DNA from: Aromatoleum tolulyticum
GTDB taxonomy: Bacteria > Pseudomonadota > Gammaproteobacteria > Burkholderiales > Rhodocyclaceae
Direction: 5' to 3'
NCBI RefSeq assembly: GCF_900156155.1
Contig: NZ_FTMD01000009.1
Coordinates: forward strand, 124,001-188,000
DNA: 64,000 bases
Below are positions 38,053 through 48,060 of this stretch, piece by piece; position 1 is the first letter of the stretch, and every line of letters begins with the position of its first letter. A program made the translations under genes and the position numbers. Below the pieces are notes generated by a model. The model was not told the origin of the DNA. It saw only the letters and a program-made list of their open reading frames with translations, and made no database searches.

Positions 38053-40020
38053 TCAAGGCCCGCCTTTCGTGTTCTTTGAGTCCGACAAGGTCCTCGCTTC
38101 CCGCACCAACTGGGCGCAATCGCTGTCCTGTCCCGGGCCGGCGTCGATCAGCGGAATCAGGGCCAGCAACGGGTTAACCATGCCGAGCAATGTCGCGCCG
38201 AGCGCGCGTGCCGCCACGCGCCCTTTGTCGACACCGGCTTCGGGCCGGGCAAAGCTGCCGCGCACGTGGATGGGGCTGCGCAAGGCCACGGGACTGGTGT
38301 CCTTGGTTCTTTGATTCAGCGTCAGATCGAGCTTTTCCTGCCCCAGATCGATGGTGCCCGTGCCGATGATGGTGGTGATCTCGGTGTCGAAGATCAGCGC
38401 CCGGCTGTTCATGACGCCTTCCTTGACGTCGAAGTCGGCCACCGCGCAGCGCAGTTTGACGAGCTCGTCGCCGGTCACTTGCAGTTCGAGTATTTCCCAC
38501 AGATGCAGGCCGACCATTTCCATCATCAAGCGGCTGATTTCGCCCCCGGCGACGACCAGGCCCAGCGTGCCGTTGGAACTCGCAAGCATGCGCCTGACCG
38601 AGTCGCCGTTGCCCTTGAGGTCGAAATCGCCGTTGATCTGGCCGATGCTGGCCTTGCTGAGCTTGACCGTCGGAAACATCTTCGCAATCAGGATCTTGCG
38701 CGCCTTCACCTTGGCGTGCGCCGCGATCGGATCCTTGCGCCCGTCGAGCGTGATCACGGCATTGAGCTGGCCGCCGGCGATGCCGAAGTCGAGCGGTTCG
38801 AGCCGCAGGACCGAATCCCGCAGGCTCAGATGGGTCACGAGGTCCTCCAGCGGCAACTCCTCCGCGCGGCGGATCGTCTTCGCCTTGAGCGTCACCTCGG
38901 CGTCGACGGTATCCCAGCGCTCGGTCTTGAAAAGCATGTCCGGCAATACGCGTGCTTGCGCCGGCGTGGGCGCGGTCGTCTCGGAAGGCGCCGGCGCGGC
39001 CTCTCGGGCTGCCTCCAGGCGACCGGGTCTGGCGCCGATCAAGGGGCCCAGATCGGCGAGATCGAGCACGTTGGAAACGACATCCGCCTCCAGTGCCGGA
39101 CGTTTGCCGCCGGTCACCACCTGCAACGTGCCGCCAATGTCGCTGCTGCCGATGCGGCCGGAGAATTTCTCGTAGCGCCACGTCTCCCCGCTGTGCACGA
39201 TATGCCCGGCCGTCGTATACGCGCCGGTTTCCGGAAAGACGATGCCCAGCAGGGGGTAAAGCTGCGCCAGGCTCCGCCCGCTCACGGCGAGCTGCATATC
39301 CACCGCGGAAAACTTCAGCAGGCTCGTGATGGTCCCTTCGCCCTTCACGACGGTACCGCCCACGCTGAGTTCGCCCTTGAGCGGATACGGTGTGCGCTCG
39401 TCGCGCAGCCCGAGCACCGGTCCGCCGCTGCCGCTCGCCTTGAGGGGCAGGCCCTTGAATTGCCCCTGTGCCGAAAAGCTCAGCCCGGCCTCGATCGGCT
39501 GTGCGTTCGAGGTCGACAGCGCCGAGCGGATCCGCGTCTTCTGCGCAGCATCGTCGTAGCCGAGCGTTCCTTCGTCGAGCATCAGGCGGTCGATCTGGAT
39601 ACGCGCCCCTTCGTCCTGCTGCTTGAGGTCGAGCAGCCAGTTCTTGCGACCTTCGCTCCCCTGTTCGAGAAAGATCACGGGACGCCTGAGCCGCACTTCC
39701 GGAAGCACGATGTTTCGTCGCATGAGTTGCGGCAAGTTGATCGAAACTTCGAACGCGTCGGCCGCGACCATCTGCTTTTCCGTGGCCCACGCCGGGTTTG
39801 CGAATGTCACCGCACCGGCATGGATACGCGGGTGCGGCCAGCCGAACTCGACCGCGAGATCGCCGCCGATCGCCAGTTCGCGGCCGGTTTTTTCCAGTGC
39901 CATGCGCTCGATCGATCCGCGCAACCAGTTCCAGCCAAAAATTGCGACAAAGAGAACCGGCAGCGCAATCAGCGCGAGAGCGATTCCGGCGATCCATTTG
40001 AGCGAAGAACGTGGCGTCAT
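38053..40020 (-). CDS. AsmA-family inner-membrane protein
   Basis: 655 residues. N-terminal anchor (WIAGIALALIALPVLFVAIFG), then the AsmA N-terminal domain (ELAIGGDLAVEFGWPHPRIHAG, VEVSI-type beta strands) and a C-terminal AsmA_2 domain (NSRALIFDTEITTIIGTGTIDLG, LDLTLNQRTKD). AsmA-like proteins bridge the periplasm and help phospholipid movement to the outer membrane. It shares a divergent regulatory region with the Mla-like ABC genes, a pairing that makes biological sense. Confidence 0.88.
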   Translation of the reverse strand: MTPRSSLKWIAGIALALIALPVLFVAIFGWNWLRGSIERMALEKTGRELAIGGDLAVEFGWPHPRIHAGAVTFANPAWATEKQMVAADAFEVSINLPQLMRRNIVLPEVRLRRPVIFLEQGSEGRKNWLLDLKQQDEGARIQIDRLMLDEGTLGYDDAAQKTRIRSALSTSNAQPIEAGLSFSAQGQFKGLPLKASGSGGPVLGLRDERTPYPLKGELSVGGTVVKGEGTITSLLKFSAVDMQLAVSGRSLAQLYPLLGIVFPETGAYTTAGHIVHSGETWRYEKFSGRIGSSDIGGTLQVVTGGKRPALEADVVSNVLDLADLGPLIGARPGRLEAAREAAPAPSETTAPTPAQARVLPDMLFKTERWDTVDAEVTLKAKTIRRAEELPLEDLVTHLSLRDSVLRLEPLDFGIAGGQLNAVITLDGRKDPIAAHAKVKARKILIAKMFPTVKLSKASIGQINGDFDLKGNGDSVRRMLASSNGTLGLVVAGGEISRLMMEMVGLHLWEILELQVTGDELVKLRCAVADFDVKEGVMNSRALIFDTEITTIIGTGTIDLGQEKLDLTLNQRTKDTSPVALRSPIHVRGSFARPEAGVDKGRVAARALGATLLGMVNPLLALIPLIDAGPGQDSDCAQLVREARTLSDSKNTKGGP

Positions 40021-40105
40021 GGCGTCAGGTGAGGCGATGCGGACATTTTTTCCTCGATGCGAACGTTAGCGCGCCAACAATTATCCGCCTCCGACAAGCG
40101 GCGCT

Positions 40106-40123
40106 CTGTTCGACGGCGCACAT
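40106..40123 (-). promoter_or_regulatory. Operator H, facing the AsmA gene
   Basis: Gene-facing reading ATGTGCG-CCGT-CGAACAG, closest to consensus. GATAAT (40080-40085), a near-ideal -10, starts 38 bases from the distal end; leader about 54 bases. Confidence 0.7.
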
Positions 40124-40188
40124 ACGGGCGATTCCCGGAAGAGTAGTTTGTAGTAATCGGTAAATGGCGCCCCCTCGATACGTGGGAT

Positions 40189-40206
40189 ATGTGCGCTGTC
40201 GAACAA
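40189..40206 (+). promoter_or_regulatory. Operator I, facing the Mla-like operon
   Basis: ATGTGCG-CTGT-CGAACAA. TATCCT (40227-40232) starts 38 bases from the distal end; leader about 21 bases. Together with operator H it forms an inverted pair 65 bases apart. Confidence 0.65.
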
Positions 40207-40259
40207 ACACGGCAAAACGTTTCGTCTATCCTCGAACGCATTCAGTCTCGAGTTCATCC

Positions 40260-41396
40260 ATGAATCGCATGTCGGCGGCTCCCGCCGCCATCGCCCAATC
40301 GTCACCGCAGGAGCTCGCGCTTTCGGGCGCCTGGACCGCACGCGGGATCGGCGCAATTGCGTCGCAACTCGACGCGCTGACCGCCCCCGCCGGCCAGGAG
40401 CTGGTCGTCGACGGCGCACGCATCGAGGCTCTGGATACCGCAGGCGCGTGGGTCCTGCAAAAGCTCGTGCACCGGCTGAGTGGCGAAGGCAAGACCGTGC
40501 GGCTGCGTGACTTGCGTCCGGAATTCACCCGGCTGCTTGAAGCGATCGAGCAGCAGATGGCCGATCAGGAGCCCCCCCTCGCCTCGTCTTCCATTGCGCC
40601 CGCGTCGGCGCTTGAACGCCTGGGCCGCAACGTTGTAGCGTCACTCGAGCAGGGCTTTGCGCTGCTGAGTTTCGTCGGGGAATGTGCGCTCGCGCTCGGC
40701 GGATGCCTCGCTCACCCGGCGCGGTTCCGCTGGCGACCGATCCTTTACAACATCCGCAGCGCCGGATTCGACGCCCTGCCCATCGTCGGGCTGCTGTCGT
40801 TCCTCCTCGGCGTCGTTGTCGCCTATCAGGGTGCCAACCAGCTCAGGCAGTACGGTGCCAACATTTTCGTGGCCGACCTCGTCGGCCTGTCGATGCTGCG
40901 CGAGTTCGCGCCCCTGATCACGGCCATCATCGTCGCCGGGCGTTCGGGCTCCGCCTACGCGGCGCAGATCGGCACGATGGCGGTGACCGAGGAGATCGAC
41001 GCCATGCGCACGCTCGGCATCGCGCCACTGGATCTGCTGGTGCTGCCCAAGGTTCTCGCGCTGCTGGTCGCGCTGCCGCTGCTGACCGTGTTCGCCGACG
41101 TGCTGGGCGTATTCGGCGGCATGCTCATGGCGCGCGCGCAACTGGGCGTGGGCTTCGCCGATTTTCTCGATCGCTTCGTCAAGGCCGTCAGCGTCACGGC
41201 CTATCTCATCGGGGTCGGCAAGGCCCCGGTATTCGCCGCCATCATCGCCGTGGTGGGCTGCTTCCAGGGCTTTCGCACCCACGGCGGCGCCGACAGCGTC
41301 GGCCGCCAGACGACGCGCGCCGTGGTGCAGTCGATCTTCCTCGTGATCGTCGCCGACGCCCTGTTCTCGGTCGCCTTCAGTGCGCTGGACCTCTGA
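40260..41396 (+). CDS. MlaE-like ABC permease with N-terminal STAS domain
   Basis: 378 residues. Residues about 15-95 are a STAS-like domain (LVVDGARIEALDTAGAWVLQKL), as in MlaB but fused. The rest is an MlaE/YrbE permease with five helices: GVVVAYQGANQLRQYGANIF, LREFAPLITAIIVAGRSGSA and EEIDAMRTLGIAPLDLLVLP are the family signatures. Forms the membrane part of a phospholipid transporter with the next three genes; a single base separates its stop from the next ATG. Confidence 0.9.
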   Translation: MNRMSAAPAAIAQSSPQELALSGAWTARGIGAIASQLDALTAPAGQELVVDGARIEALDTAGAWVLQKLVHRLSGEGKTVRLRDLRPEFTRLLEAIEQQMADQEPPLASSSIAPASALERLGRNVVASLEQGFALLSFVGECALALGGCLAHPARFRWRPILYNIRSAGFDALPIVGLLSFLLGVVVAYQGANQLRQYGANIFVADLVGLSMLREFAPLITAIIVAGRSGSAYAAQIGTMAVTEEIDAMRTLGIAPLDLLVLPKVLALLVALPLLTVFADVLGVFGGMLMARAQLGVGFADFLDRFVKAVSVTAYLIGVGKAPVFAAIIAVVGCFQGFRTHGGADSVGRQTTRAVVQSIFLVIVADALFSVAFSALDL

Positions 41397-41397
41397 C

Positions 41398-42231
41398 ATG
41401 CCAGACCCGACACCTTCCGACGAAGCGGTCATCGAGATCAGCAAGCTGTCGACGAGCTTCGGCGACCACGTCGTGCATTCCGGCATCGACCTCGAAGTGC
41501 GCCGCGGCGAGATCTTCGCGTTGATCGGCGGCAGCGGCTCGGGCAAGTCGACGCTGTTGCGCGAAATGATCCTGCTGCATCGCCCGGATGCGGGCTCGAT
41601 CCGCGTCCTCGGCGTCGATCTGCAGGCGCTCGATGGTGGCGACGCGAACGGAGAAACCCTTGCGCTACGCCAGCGCTGGGGCGTGATGTTCCAGCATGGC
41701 GGACTGTTCGGATCGCTGACGGTGCAGGAAAACGTCGGCTTGCCGCTGCGCGAGCACACCGGCCTGGATGACGCGCTGATCGACGAAATCGCGGCCTCGA
41801 AGCTTGCCATGACCGGGCTCGAACCAAAGGTCGGCGCGCAATATCCGTCCGAACTCAGCGGCGGCATGTTGAAGCGGGCCTCGCTCGCGCGCGCGCTGGC
41901 CCTCGACCCGGAGCTGGTTTTCCTCGACGAACCGACCGCCGGTCTCGATCCCGAAAGTGCCGGCGAAGTCGACCAGCTCGTACGCAAGCTGCGCGACCTG
42001 TTCGGCCTGACCATCGTGATGATCACGCACGATCTCGACCTCTTGTGGCAGCTCGCCGACCGTGTTGCCGTCCTCGCCGAAGGCACGGTGCAAGGCATCG
42101 GTTCGATGTCCGAGCTCGCGCAGATGGACAACCCCGCCATCCGGAAATTCTTCGACGGCCCGCGCGGCAGAGCGGCGCACGAACAGGACCGGCAGCAGGC
42201 CGACGTGCACACCAGCGGGGAAACCGGGTAG
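41398..42231 (+). CDS. MlaF-like ABC ATPase
   Basis: 277 residues. Walker A GGSGSGKST, Q-loop in MFQHGGLFGSLTV, signature LSGGMLKRASLARAL, Walker B LVFLDEPTAGLDP and switch His in VMITHDLDLL are all present. Energises the MCE lipid transporter encoded around it. Confidence 0.93.
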   Translation: MPDPTPSDEAVIEISKLSTSFGDHVVHSGIDLEVRRGEIFALIGGSGSGKSTLLREMILLHRPDAGSIRVLGVDLQALDGGDANGETLALRQRWGVMFQHGGLFGSLTVQENVGLPLREHTGLDDALIDEIAASKLAMTGLEPKVGAQYPSELSGGMLKRASLARALALDPELVFLDEPTAGLDPESAGEVDQLVRKLRDLFGLTIVMITHDLDLLWQLADRVAVLAEGTVQGIGSMSELAQMDNPAIRKFFDGPRGRAAHEQDRQQADVHTSGETG

Positions 42232-42236
42232 CCATC

Positions 42237-43199
42237 ATGGAAAACAAAGTCAATTATGCGATCGTCGGCGGGTTCGTCCTCGTCCTCGGCGCTGTGCTGG
42301 TGGCGGGCATACTGTGGCTCGCCTCGGGCGGCGCGTTCCAGAAGAAGTACGACCTCTACCTGGCGATCGAGGACGAATCGGTCGCAGGCCTGAACCTGAA
42401 TGCGCCGGTCAAATACAACGGCGTCGATGTCGGCAAGGTGCGGCAGATACAGCTCGACCCGGCCAACCCGGAACGGGTGAACCTGATCTTCGCCATCGAG
42501 CGCGGTACCCCCATCAAGGAGGACACCGTCGCGGTGCTCAAGACGCAGGGTCTGACCGGGATCGCATACGTCGAGCTCGGCGGCGGCACGCAGGGTGCGC
42601 CCCCGCTTCGCGCCACCGCGGGCAGCCCCTACCCGGTGATCCGCACCAAGCCCTCGCTCGCCGCGCGCCTGGAGAATGTGCTCACGAGCGTGCTGGCCAA
42701 GCTGGATAGTACCTCGACCAGCATCAACGCCATTCTCAGCGACGAAAACCGGGCGGCATTCACCAGCGCCCTCAACGACATCGCCGCCGTGGCGCGCACG
42801 ATCGCCACGCGCAAGGAGGAGCTCGACGCGGGCATCACCCATGCCGCCCGCACGTTCGAGAACAGCTCGCGAGCCAGCGCGCAGGCCGGCCCCGTGATCG
42901 ATCGCATCGGACGCAGCGCCGCGGCGATCGAGAGGATGGGCAACGAGGTCTCCCGGACAAGCGTCAGCGCCGGGAAGACCGTCGACTCGGCCGGGGCCGA
43001 CCTGAAGCGCCTGGGCGAGGAAACGCTGCCTGAACTGGAGCGGCTGCTCGGGGAACTCAGTGTCCTGTCGACCTCGCTGCGTCGCCTCAGCGAGCAAACC
43101 GAGCGCAACCCCGCCGGACTGCTGTTCGGGCGCAGGCCGGTGCCGGACGGGCCGGGAGAGTCGGAAACCGGAAACCCCTCAGGACAACAACGGCCATGA
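42237..43199 (+). CDS. MlaD-like MCE substrate-binding protein
   Basis: 320 residues, one N-terminal membrane anchor (YAIVGGFVLVLGAVLVAGIL), then a single MCE domain (LNLNAPVKYNGVDVGKVRQI, KTQGLTGIAYVELGGG) and a long helical C-terminus (about 150-300). Such proteins form a hexameric ring that carries lipids between membranes. ATG at 42237, five bases after the ATPase stop; its own stop overlaps the next gene as ATGA. Confidence 0.9.
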   Translation: MENKVNYAIVGGFVLVLGAVLVAGILWLASGGAFQKKYDLYLAIEDESVAGLNLNAPVKYNGVDVGKVRQIQLDPANPERVNLIFAIERGTPIKEDTVAVLKTQGLTGIAYVELGGGTQGAPPLRATAGSPYPVIRTKPSLAARLENVLTSVLAKLDSTSTSINAILSDENRAAFTSALNDIAAVARTIATRKEELDAGITHAARTFENSSRASAQAGPVIDRIGRSAAAIERMGNEVSRTSVSAGKTVDSAGADLKRLGEETLPELERLLGELSVLSTSLRRLSEQTERNPAGLLFGRRPVPDGPGESETGNPSGQQRP

Positions 43200-43909
43200 T
43201 GAATCCATCCTTCGCACGATTTTCCGGGCTATGCGCCACCGGCTTGTTGCTGGCGCTCGCCGCCGGTTGCGGCACACTGCGCCAGACGGCGACGCCGCAG
43301 CCCGCTTTTTATTCGCTCGACGACGCACGGGTGGAGGCCCGGGCGGCAACGCGTCATCCGGCGACCCTGTCGATGAGCGGCCCCACGCTGATCGTCAATC
43401 CACCGCACGCGGCATCCGGTTACGACAGCCAGCGCATCATCTACGTGCGCGAGGCCCACAAACTCGAATATTTTGCGCGCAGCGAATGGGTCGATACGCC
43501 TGCACGCATGGTCGCGCCGCTTATCGTCGCTGCAGTGGAGACCAGCGGGGCATTCCGCGCGGTCGTGCTGACGCCGAGCGCCGCGACCGGCGATCTTCGC
43601 CTCGATACCGAGATCACCCGCCTGCATCACGATTTTTCCAGCCAGCCGAGTCGCGTGCGTTTCACGCTACGCGCCTATCTCGTCGATAACCGGACGCGCC
43701 GGATTCTGGGGTCACGCGAATTCGATGAAAACGTTGATGCCGCGAACGAGTCGCCCTACGGCGGCGTCGTCGGAGCCAATCGCGCAGTGCAAACCGTGCT
43801 CGGGCAGCTCGCGGAATTCTGCGCCGACACGGCAGCGAACTGGCACCCACCCGGTTCAGAAGCCCCGAAGCTGACGGAGGAAGACCTTCGGCTCAACGCC
43901 GGGCGGTGA
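43196..43909 (+). CDS. ABC-type transport auxiliary lipoprotein (PqiC/YmbA-like)
   Basis: 237 residues. Lipobox AAGC after ATGLLLALA; then [39 protein letters not shown], a typical DUF330/ABC_trans_aux pattern. Outer-membrane lipoprotein thought to dock MCE systems. Last gene of the lipid-transport operon. Its 3' end overlaps the convergent sorbosone-dehydrogenase-like gene by 17 bases. Confidence 0.85.
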   Translation: MMNPSFARFSGLCATGLLLALAAGCGTLRQTATPQPAFYSLDDARVEARAATRHPATLSMSGPTLIVNPPHAASGYDSQRIIYVREAHKLEYFARSEWVDTPARMVAPLIVAAVETSGAFRAVVLTPSAATGDLRLDTEITRLHHDFSSQPSRVRFTLRAYLVDNRTRRILGSREFDENVDAANESPYGGVVGANRAVQTVLGQLAEFCADTAANWHPPGSEAPKLTEEDLRLNAGR

Positions 43910-45209
43910 CGCGCCAGACGACATTGCCCACGTCGTCGGCTACGAGCAATGCGCCGTGCTTGTCGAGTACGACACCGACCGGCCGGCCATATGCATTGCC
44001 TTCCTCGCCAAGGAAACCCGTCAGGACATCGACAGGTGCGCCGCCAGGCTTGCCGTCTTCGAAGGGCACGAAAATCACCTTGTAGCCGCTGTGCGGGCGG
44101 CGGTTCCACGAGCCATGCTGGCCGATGAACATGCCGTTGACGAAGGGGGCGGGCAGCGTGGTGCCGACGGATGACGCCAAGCCCAGCGAAGCGGTGTGGG
44201 GCCCCAGTGCGTAGTCCGGCGCAATCGCCTTGGCCACCAGCTCGGGCCGCTGCGGCTTTACGCGTTCATCGACATGCTGGCCGTAGTAACTGTAGGGCCA
44301 GCCGTAGAAGGCGCCATCGTGCACCGCGGTCATGAAGTCGGGAACCAGGTCGCTGCCGAGTTCGTCGCGCTCATTGACCACTGTCCATAACGCGCCGCTG
44401 AGAGGCTCCCACGCTAGGCCATTCGGGTTGCGCAAACCGGACGCAAAGATGCGGTGGGCGCCGCTGCGCGCATCCACCTCCCAGATTGCAGCTCGCTCCG
44501 CTTCTACCTCCATACCCCGTTCGGCCGCATTGCTGTTAGAGCCTACGGTTACGAAAAGTCTTGCGCCGTCCGGGCTGGCGATGAGGTTCTTGGTCCAGTG
44601 GTGGTTGATCGCGCCTGCGGGCAGATCCACCACCTTGACGCCCGGCGCCGCGATGCGCGTGTCGCCGGCGGCGTAGGGAAATCGCAGCACGGCATCGGAG
44701 TTGGCTACGTAAAGATCGTTACCCACCAGCGCCATGCCGAACGGTGAGTTCAACCCTTCCAGCAGCACCGAGCGCAGATCCGCCACCCCGTCACCATCAG
44801 TGTCGCGCAGCAGCGTGATGCGGTTGGCGCTGGGTACGCCAGCGCCCGCCCCCTTCTTGAACAGTCCCATCAGCCAACCCTTGATACCCTTGCCGTCGTC
44901 CGGCCTGGGTGGAGCATTGGTCTCGGCCACCAGCACATCGCCATTGGGCAGCACGTACAGCCAGCGCGGGTGATCCAGGCCGCCGGCGAATCTGGCGACG
45001 GATGTGCCCGGTGCCGCATGCGGCGTAACGCCGGCCGGCCAGCCCACGGCGGGCGCAATGTGTACGGTCGGAAGCAGCGTCTGCTGCGGGGGTGGCAGCG
45101 CGGGTCGTGGGCCGGTGCCGGCCGAGACCGGCAGCGTGGCCATCTCGCCACAGCCTGCGAGCGCCAGAGCCGCCGCGCCAATCAGGAAAATGTGTGCGCG
45201 CGTAAGCAT
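43893..45209 (-). CDS. PQQ-type sugar (sorbosone) dehydrogenase-like lipoprotein
   Basis: About 438 residues from ATG at 45207-45209 ([20 protein letters not shown]), lipobox ALAGC; an upstream ATG (45251) is less suitable for a lipoprotein signal. Six-bladed propeller of the GDH-B type: [61 protein letters not shown]. Probable soluble-quinoprotein-like oxidation of sugars or aldehydes on the outer membrane; PQQ use is inferred. Confidence 0.82.
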   Translation of the reverse strand: MLTRAHIFLIGAAALALAGCGEMATLPVSAGTGPRPALPPPQQTLLPTVHIAPAVGWPAGVTPHAAPGTSVARFAGGLDHPRWLYVLPNGDVLVAETNAPPRPDDGKGIKGWLMGLFKKGAGAGVPSANRITLLRDTDGDGVADLRSVLLEGLNSPFGMALVGNDLYVANSDAVLRFPYAAGDTRIAAPGVKVVDLPAGAINHHWTKNLIASPDGARLFVTVGSNSNAAERGMEVEAERAAIWEVDARSGAHRIFASGLRNPNGLAWEPLSGALWTVVNERDELGSDLVPDFMTAVHDGAFYGWPYSYYGQHVDERVKPQRPELVAKAIAPDYALGPHTASLGLASSVGTTLPAPFVNGMFIGQHGSWNRRPHSGYKVIFVPFEDGKPGGAPVDVLTGFLGEEGNAYGRPVGVVLDKHGALLVADDVGNVVWRVTARR

Positions 45210-45335
45210 CATTCCGACCGCCGCGCGACGAATCAGTATTGGACGGTTCACGGCGAATCCTCAGAAAGTGGAAAACCGGCACGAATGCCGTCAAACCATC
45301 GGAGAGCGCCCCCGCAGAAACTCATCCGGCGCGTG

Positions 45336-45641
45336 AACAGCGTAGGTGCAGAACTCCGTGCGCTGGCGAACACAGGGAGCCTGTTTCCTCTGTATTGTCG
45401 CTGCCGTACGGGAGTGTGGCTGCAGCTGAGCGTCCCGGATCTGGCGCGCATCATGCCTTGTCGGACGGTGGACAACGTCATCGAGGGGATGGTGCTGACC
45501 TTCACGGACATCAGCAGGCGCTTCCCCGCCATCGGGCGACGCAGGATATCGCTCAATGCCCGCCGCATAGCGGGCAGGAGCGGCGACACGCAGCTGATCC
45601 TGCTGGCGATGCAGGACGATGGGCAAGAGCGCGCGAAGTAG
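45336..45641 (+). pseudogene. Remnant of a CheB/CheR-PAS hybrid sensor protein
   Basis: About 101 residues in frame without a plausible start. ARIMPCRTVDNVIEGMVLTF then TDISRR matches the PAS segment of CheB-CheR fusion proteins (R-x-L-P-Y-R-T-x-D-N-V-I-D-G-V-V-L-T-F-x-D-I-T), and RRRISLNARRI then LILLAMQDD matches the following receiver-end motif (LNARR, LILLAIED). The stretch between the two motifs is much shorter than in intact relatives, so this is a deleted remnant. The same frame upstream of 45336 has no family similarity. Confidence 0.7.
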
Positions 45642-45687
45642 CGCTCAAGTGTCTGAATCCTGATTCGTGCGCCTGCGAAAAGGGGAC

Positions 45688-46086
<399 letters not shown>

Positions 46087-46184
46087 TGAATTCCTCTGGA
46101 GTGTTGGTCAACAACCGCTCTCTTGGGGAGATTCGCGGTCAGCTGGACGTGCAATTTGAAAATACGCGATACCTGCGCCCCGTT

Positions 46185-46202
46185 CCGTTCGCTGGCGAAC
46201 AC
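46185..46202 (-). promoter_or_regulatory. Operator J, facing the collagen-like gene
   Basis: Gene-facing reading GTGTTCG-CCAG-CGAACGG. TATTTT (46159-46164) starts 38 bases from the distal end; leader about 67 bases. Confidence 0.6.
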
Positions 46203-46301
46203 AACCGCGCGTGTGTGCGTCCCGTCACCGCCGCGCTATGGATCGACTCCAGCCCAAGGACTGTCGGAGACGGTGAATCACGGGACTGACTCCGTGCCCT
46301 T

Positions 46302-46319
46302 CTGTGCGGAACCGTACAG
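46302..46319 (+). promoter_or_regulatory. Operator K, facing the small membrane-protein genes
   Basis: CTGTGCG-GAAC-CGTACAG; 6 of 7 half-site bases mirror each other. TAAATA(T) starts at 46340, 38 bases from the distal end; leader about 53 bases. Confidence 0.65.
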
Positions 46320-46404
46320 AGCCGACGCCGTTTTCGGCGTAAATATCATTTGCCGGAAGACAACATTCTCATCAACGGGGCGCAAGTCCAGGGATCGACA
46401 CACG

Positions 46405-46629
46405 ATGAAAGCCCTACTCATCACCGGAGTTGCACTGATTGTCATGGGCGCAGCCGTTCTGGGCTACGACCATTACAGCTATACGACGACCGAGAACATT
46501 CTCCAGATCGGGCCGATCACGGCGACCGCCGAACGCACGCATACGGTTTCGATTCCGCCGCTCGTCGGCTGGTTGCTCATCGGCGGCGGCGCATGCGTGA
46601 TCGCCTACGCCGTCCTATCGAAAAAGTGA
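46405..46629 (+). CDS. Small two-helix membrane protein
   Basis: 74 residues: helix LLITGVALIVMGAAVLGYDHY, a polar loop (TTTENILQIGPITATAERTH) and helix PLVGWLLIGGGACVIAYAVL. I recall similar unnamed proteins next to DUF3096 genes. Function unknown; the DUF3096 gene starts 21 bases later. Confidence 0.65.
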   Translation: MKALLITGVALIVMGAAVLGYDHYSYTTTENILQIGPITATAERTHTVSIPPLVGWLLIGGGACVIAYAVLSKK

Positions 46630-46650
46630 CCGAAAGGAAAAGGTGCCCCC

Positions 46651-46806
46651 ATGACCATCAACCTGGCTCTTGGTCCCCTGGTATCGCTGATCGCCGGGAT
46701 TCTCATTCTTCTCGTGCCGCGGCTGCTGAACTATATCGTCGCGATCTATCTGATCCTCATCGGACTGATCGGGCTCTTCGGCGGCGGCAACCTCAACTTG
46801 CGATGA
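46651..46806 (+). CDS. DUF3096 small membrane protein
   Basis: 51 residues: PLVSLIAGILILLVPRLLNY then IVAIYLILIGLIGLFGGG, a full match to the DUF3096 pattern of two short helices with an LVPRLLNYIVAIYLI core. AAAGGAAAAGG precedes the ATG. Function unknown; often near stress genes. Confidence 0.85.
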   Translation: MTINLALGPLVSLIAGILILLVPRLLNYIVAIYLILIGLIGLFGGGNLNLR

Positions 46807-46935
46807 AAAACGCCACCAGTGCGCGCGCGCTGCGAACCGGTGGGTCGTGAAGGTCGGAATCCCGCGCAAGCGCGCTGATTCGAGGCAGAATTTGCTGTAG
46901 CTTTCCCACGGCTTGGACTTGCGCAAGGAGCACGC

Positions 46936-47988
46936 GTGGACGACTATCGCAAGGCCTTCGTAGTTGTCGTGGCGGCCCTCTTCGCCCTCGCCCTTTACTG
47001 GATGCTGGCGCCCTTCTGGGGTGCCCTTGCGTGGGGCATCTGCCTCGCCTTTCTGCTTGCACCGGTACACCGCAGGCTGACCCGCAAGCTCAAAGGGCGC
47101 GCTGACCTGTCTGCCGGGATCATCACCGTGCTTGTTCCCGTCATCCTTGCGGGCCCGCTGGTCAGCCTCGGCATCGCCTTCGCGAATCAGGTGACGGAGC
47201 TGATCACCCGTCTCCAGGCAGAGGAATTGCGGTTCGATATCCATCTGCTCGCGCAGCTCGAGCAATACCCCATCATCGGGAGTGTTGTCGAATGGCTGCG
47301 CCAGAACCTCACTGCGACCACCGAGCAGCTCCAACGCTGGCTGAGCAGCGGCACCCAGATGCTGCTGAAGTCGCTGGCAGCGACGGGTGGAAATTTTGTT
47401 CTCGGTGCCCTCGGTACGATCGTCCACTTCTTCATGATGCTGTTCCTGCTCTTCTTCCTGCTGCGCGACGGGCCGAAGCTGCTTGGCCGCGTCGTGCGCC
47501 TGGTCCCGATGGAGGCACAGCGCAAGGGAGAGTTGCTCATCCTGATCGGCAACACGACACGCGCCGTCGTCTACGGCACCGGCCTGACCGCCCTTGCCCA
47601 GGGGGCGCTGGTGGGCATCGGCTTCGCGATGGCGGGCCTGCCCTCTGCGGTGGTGTTCGGCGTGCTGGCCGCGCTTCTGGCACTCGTGCCGGTCGGCGGT
47701 GCCGCGCTCGTCTGGGTGCCCGGGGTCCTTTTCCTGGCCGCCAACGCCGAGTGGGGCTGGGCGATCTTCATGTTGATCTGGGGGCTGGGCGTGTCGGTTT
47801 CCGACAACTTGCTGCGCCCATTGCTGATTTCGAGCCAGGCACAGGTGTCCATGCTCGCCGTGTTCGTCGGCGTCATCGGCGGCATTTCGGCCTTCGGCAT
47901 CATCGGCCTCATCATCGGCCCGGTACTGCTCACGGTCCTTGCTGCCCTCCTGCGCTTCCTCGCCGATCACTTGTCGGACCAGGCCTAA
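46936..47988 (+). CDS. AI-2E/PerM family permease (first copy)
   Basis: 350 residues, GTG start after AAGGAG. About eight membrane helices with a long amphipathic loop (about 85-150). GTIVHFFMMLFLLFFLLRDGP and LIIGPVLLTVLAALLRF are typical. Family members export autoinducer-2, or act as Na+/H+ antiporters under salt stress. A second copy lies at 60462-61685. Confidence 0.88.
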   Translation: MDDYRKAFVVVVAALFALALYWMLAPFWGALAWGICLAFLLAPVHRRLTRKLKGRADLSAGIITVLVPVILAGPLVSLGIAFANQVTELITRLQAEELRFDIHLLAQLEQYPIIGSVVEWLRQNLTATTEQLQRWLSSGTQMLLKSLAATGGNFVLGALGTIVHFFMMLFLLFFLLRDGPKLLGRVVRLVPMEAQRKGELLILIGNTTRAVVYGTGLTALAQGALVGIGFAMAGLPSAVVFGVLAALLALVPVGGAALVWVPGVLFLAANAEWGWAIFMLIWGLGVSVSDNLLRPLLISSQAQVSMLAVFVGVIGGISAFGIIGLIIGPVLLTVLAALLRFLADHLSDQA

Positions 47989-48008
47989 ACGTCGGCGCAG
48001 AATGGAAA

Positions 48009-48033
48009 AAGCCCCGACTCGCGGGGCTTCTTC
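48009..48033. terminator. Bidirectional hairpin terminator between AI-2E and phasin genes
   Basis: AAGCCCCG (48009-48016), loop ACTCG, CGGGGCTT (48022-48029), flanked by an A run on one side and TTCTTCC on the other. It serves both convergent genes. Confidence 0.85.
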
Positions 48034-48060
48034 CTTACTTACTTACGTTTGCCTGAAGAC

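Noticed and set aside
44970-45335. Upstream extension of the CheR-remnant frame
   Set aside because: Overlaps the 5' part of the sorbosone-dehydrogenase-like gene antisense and shows no family similarity.
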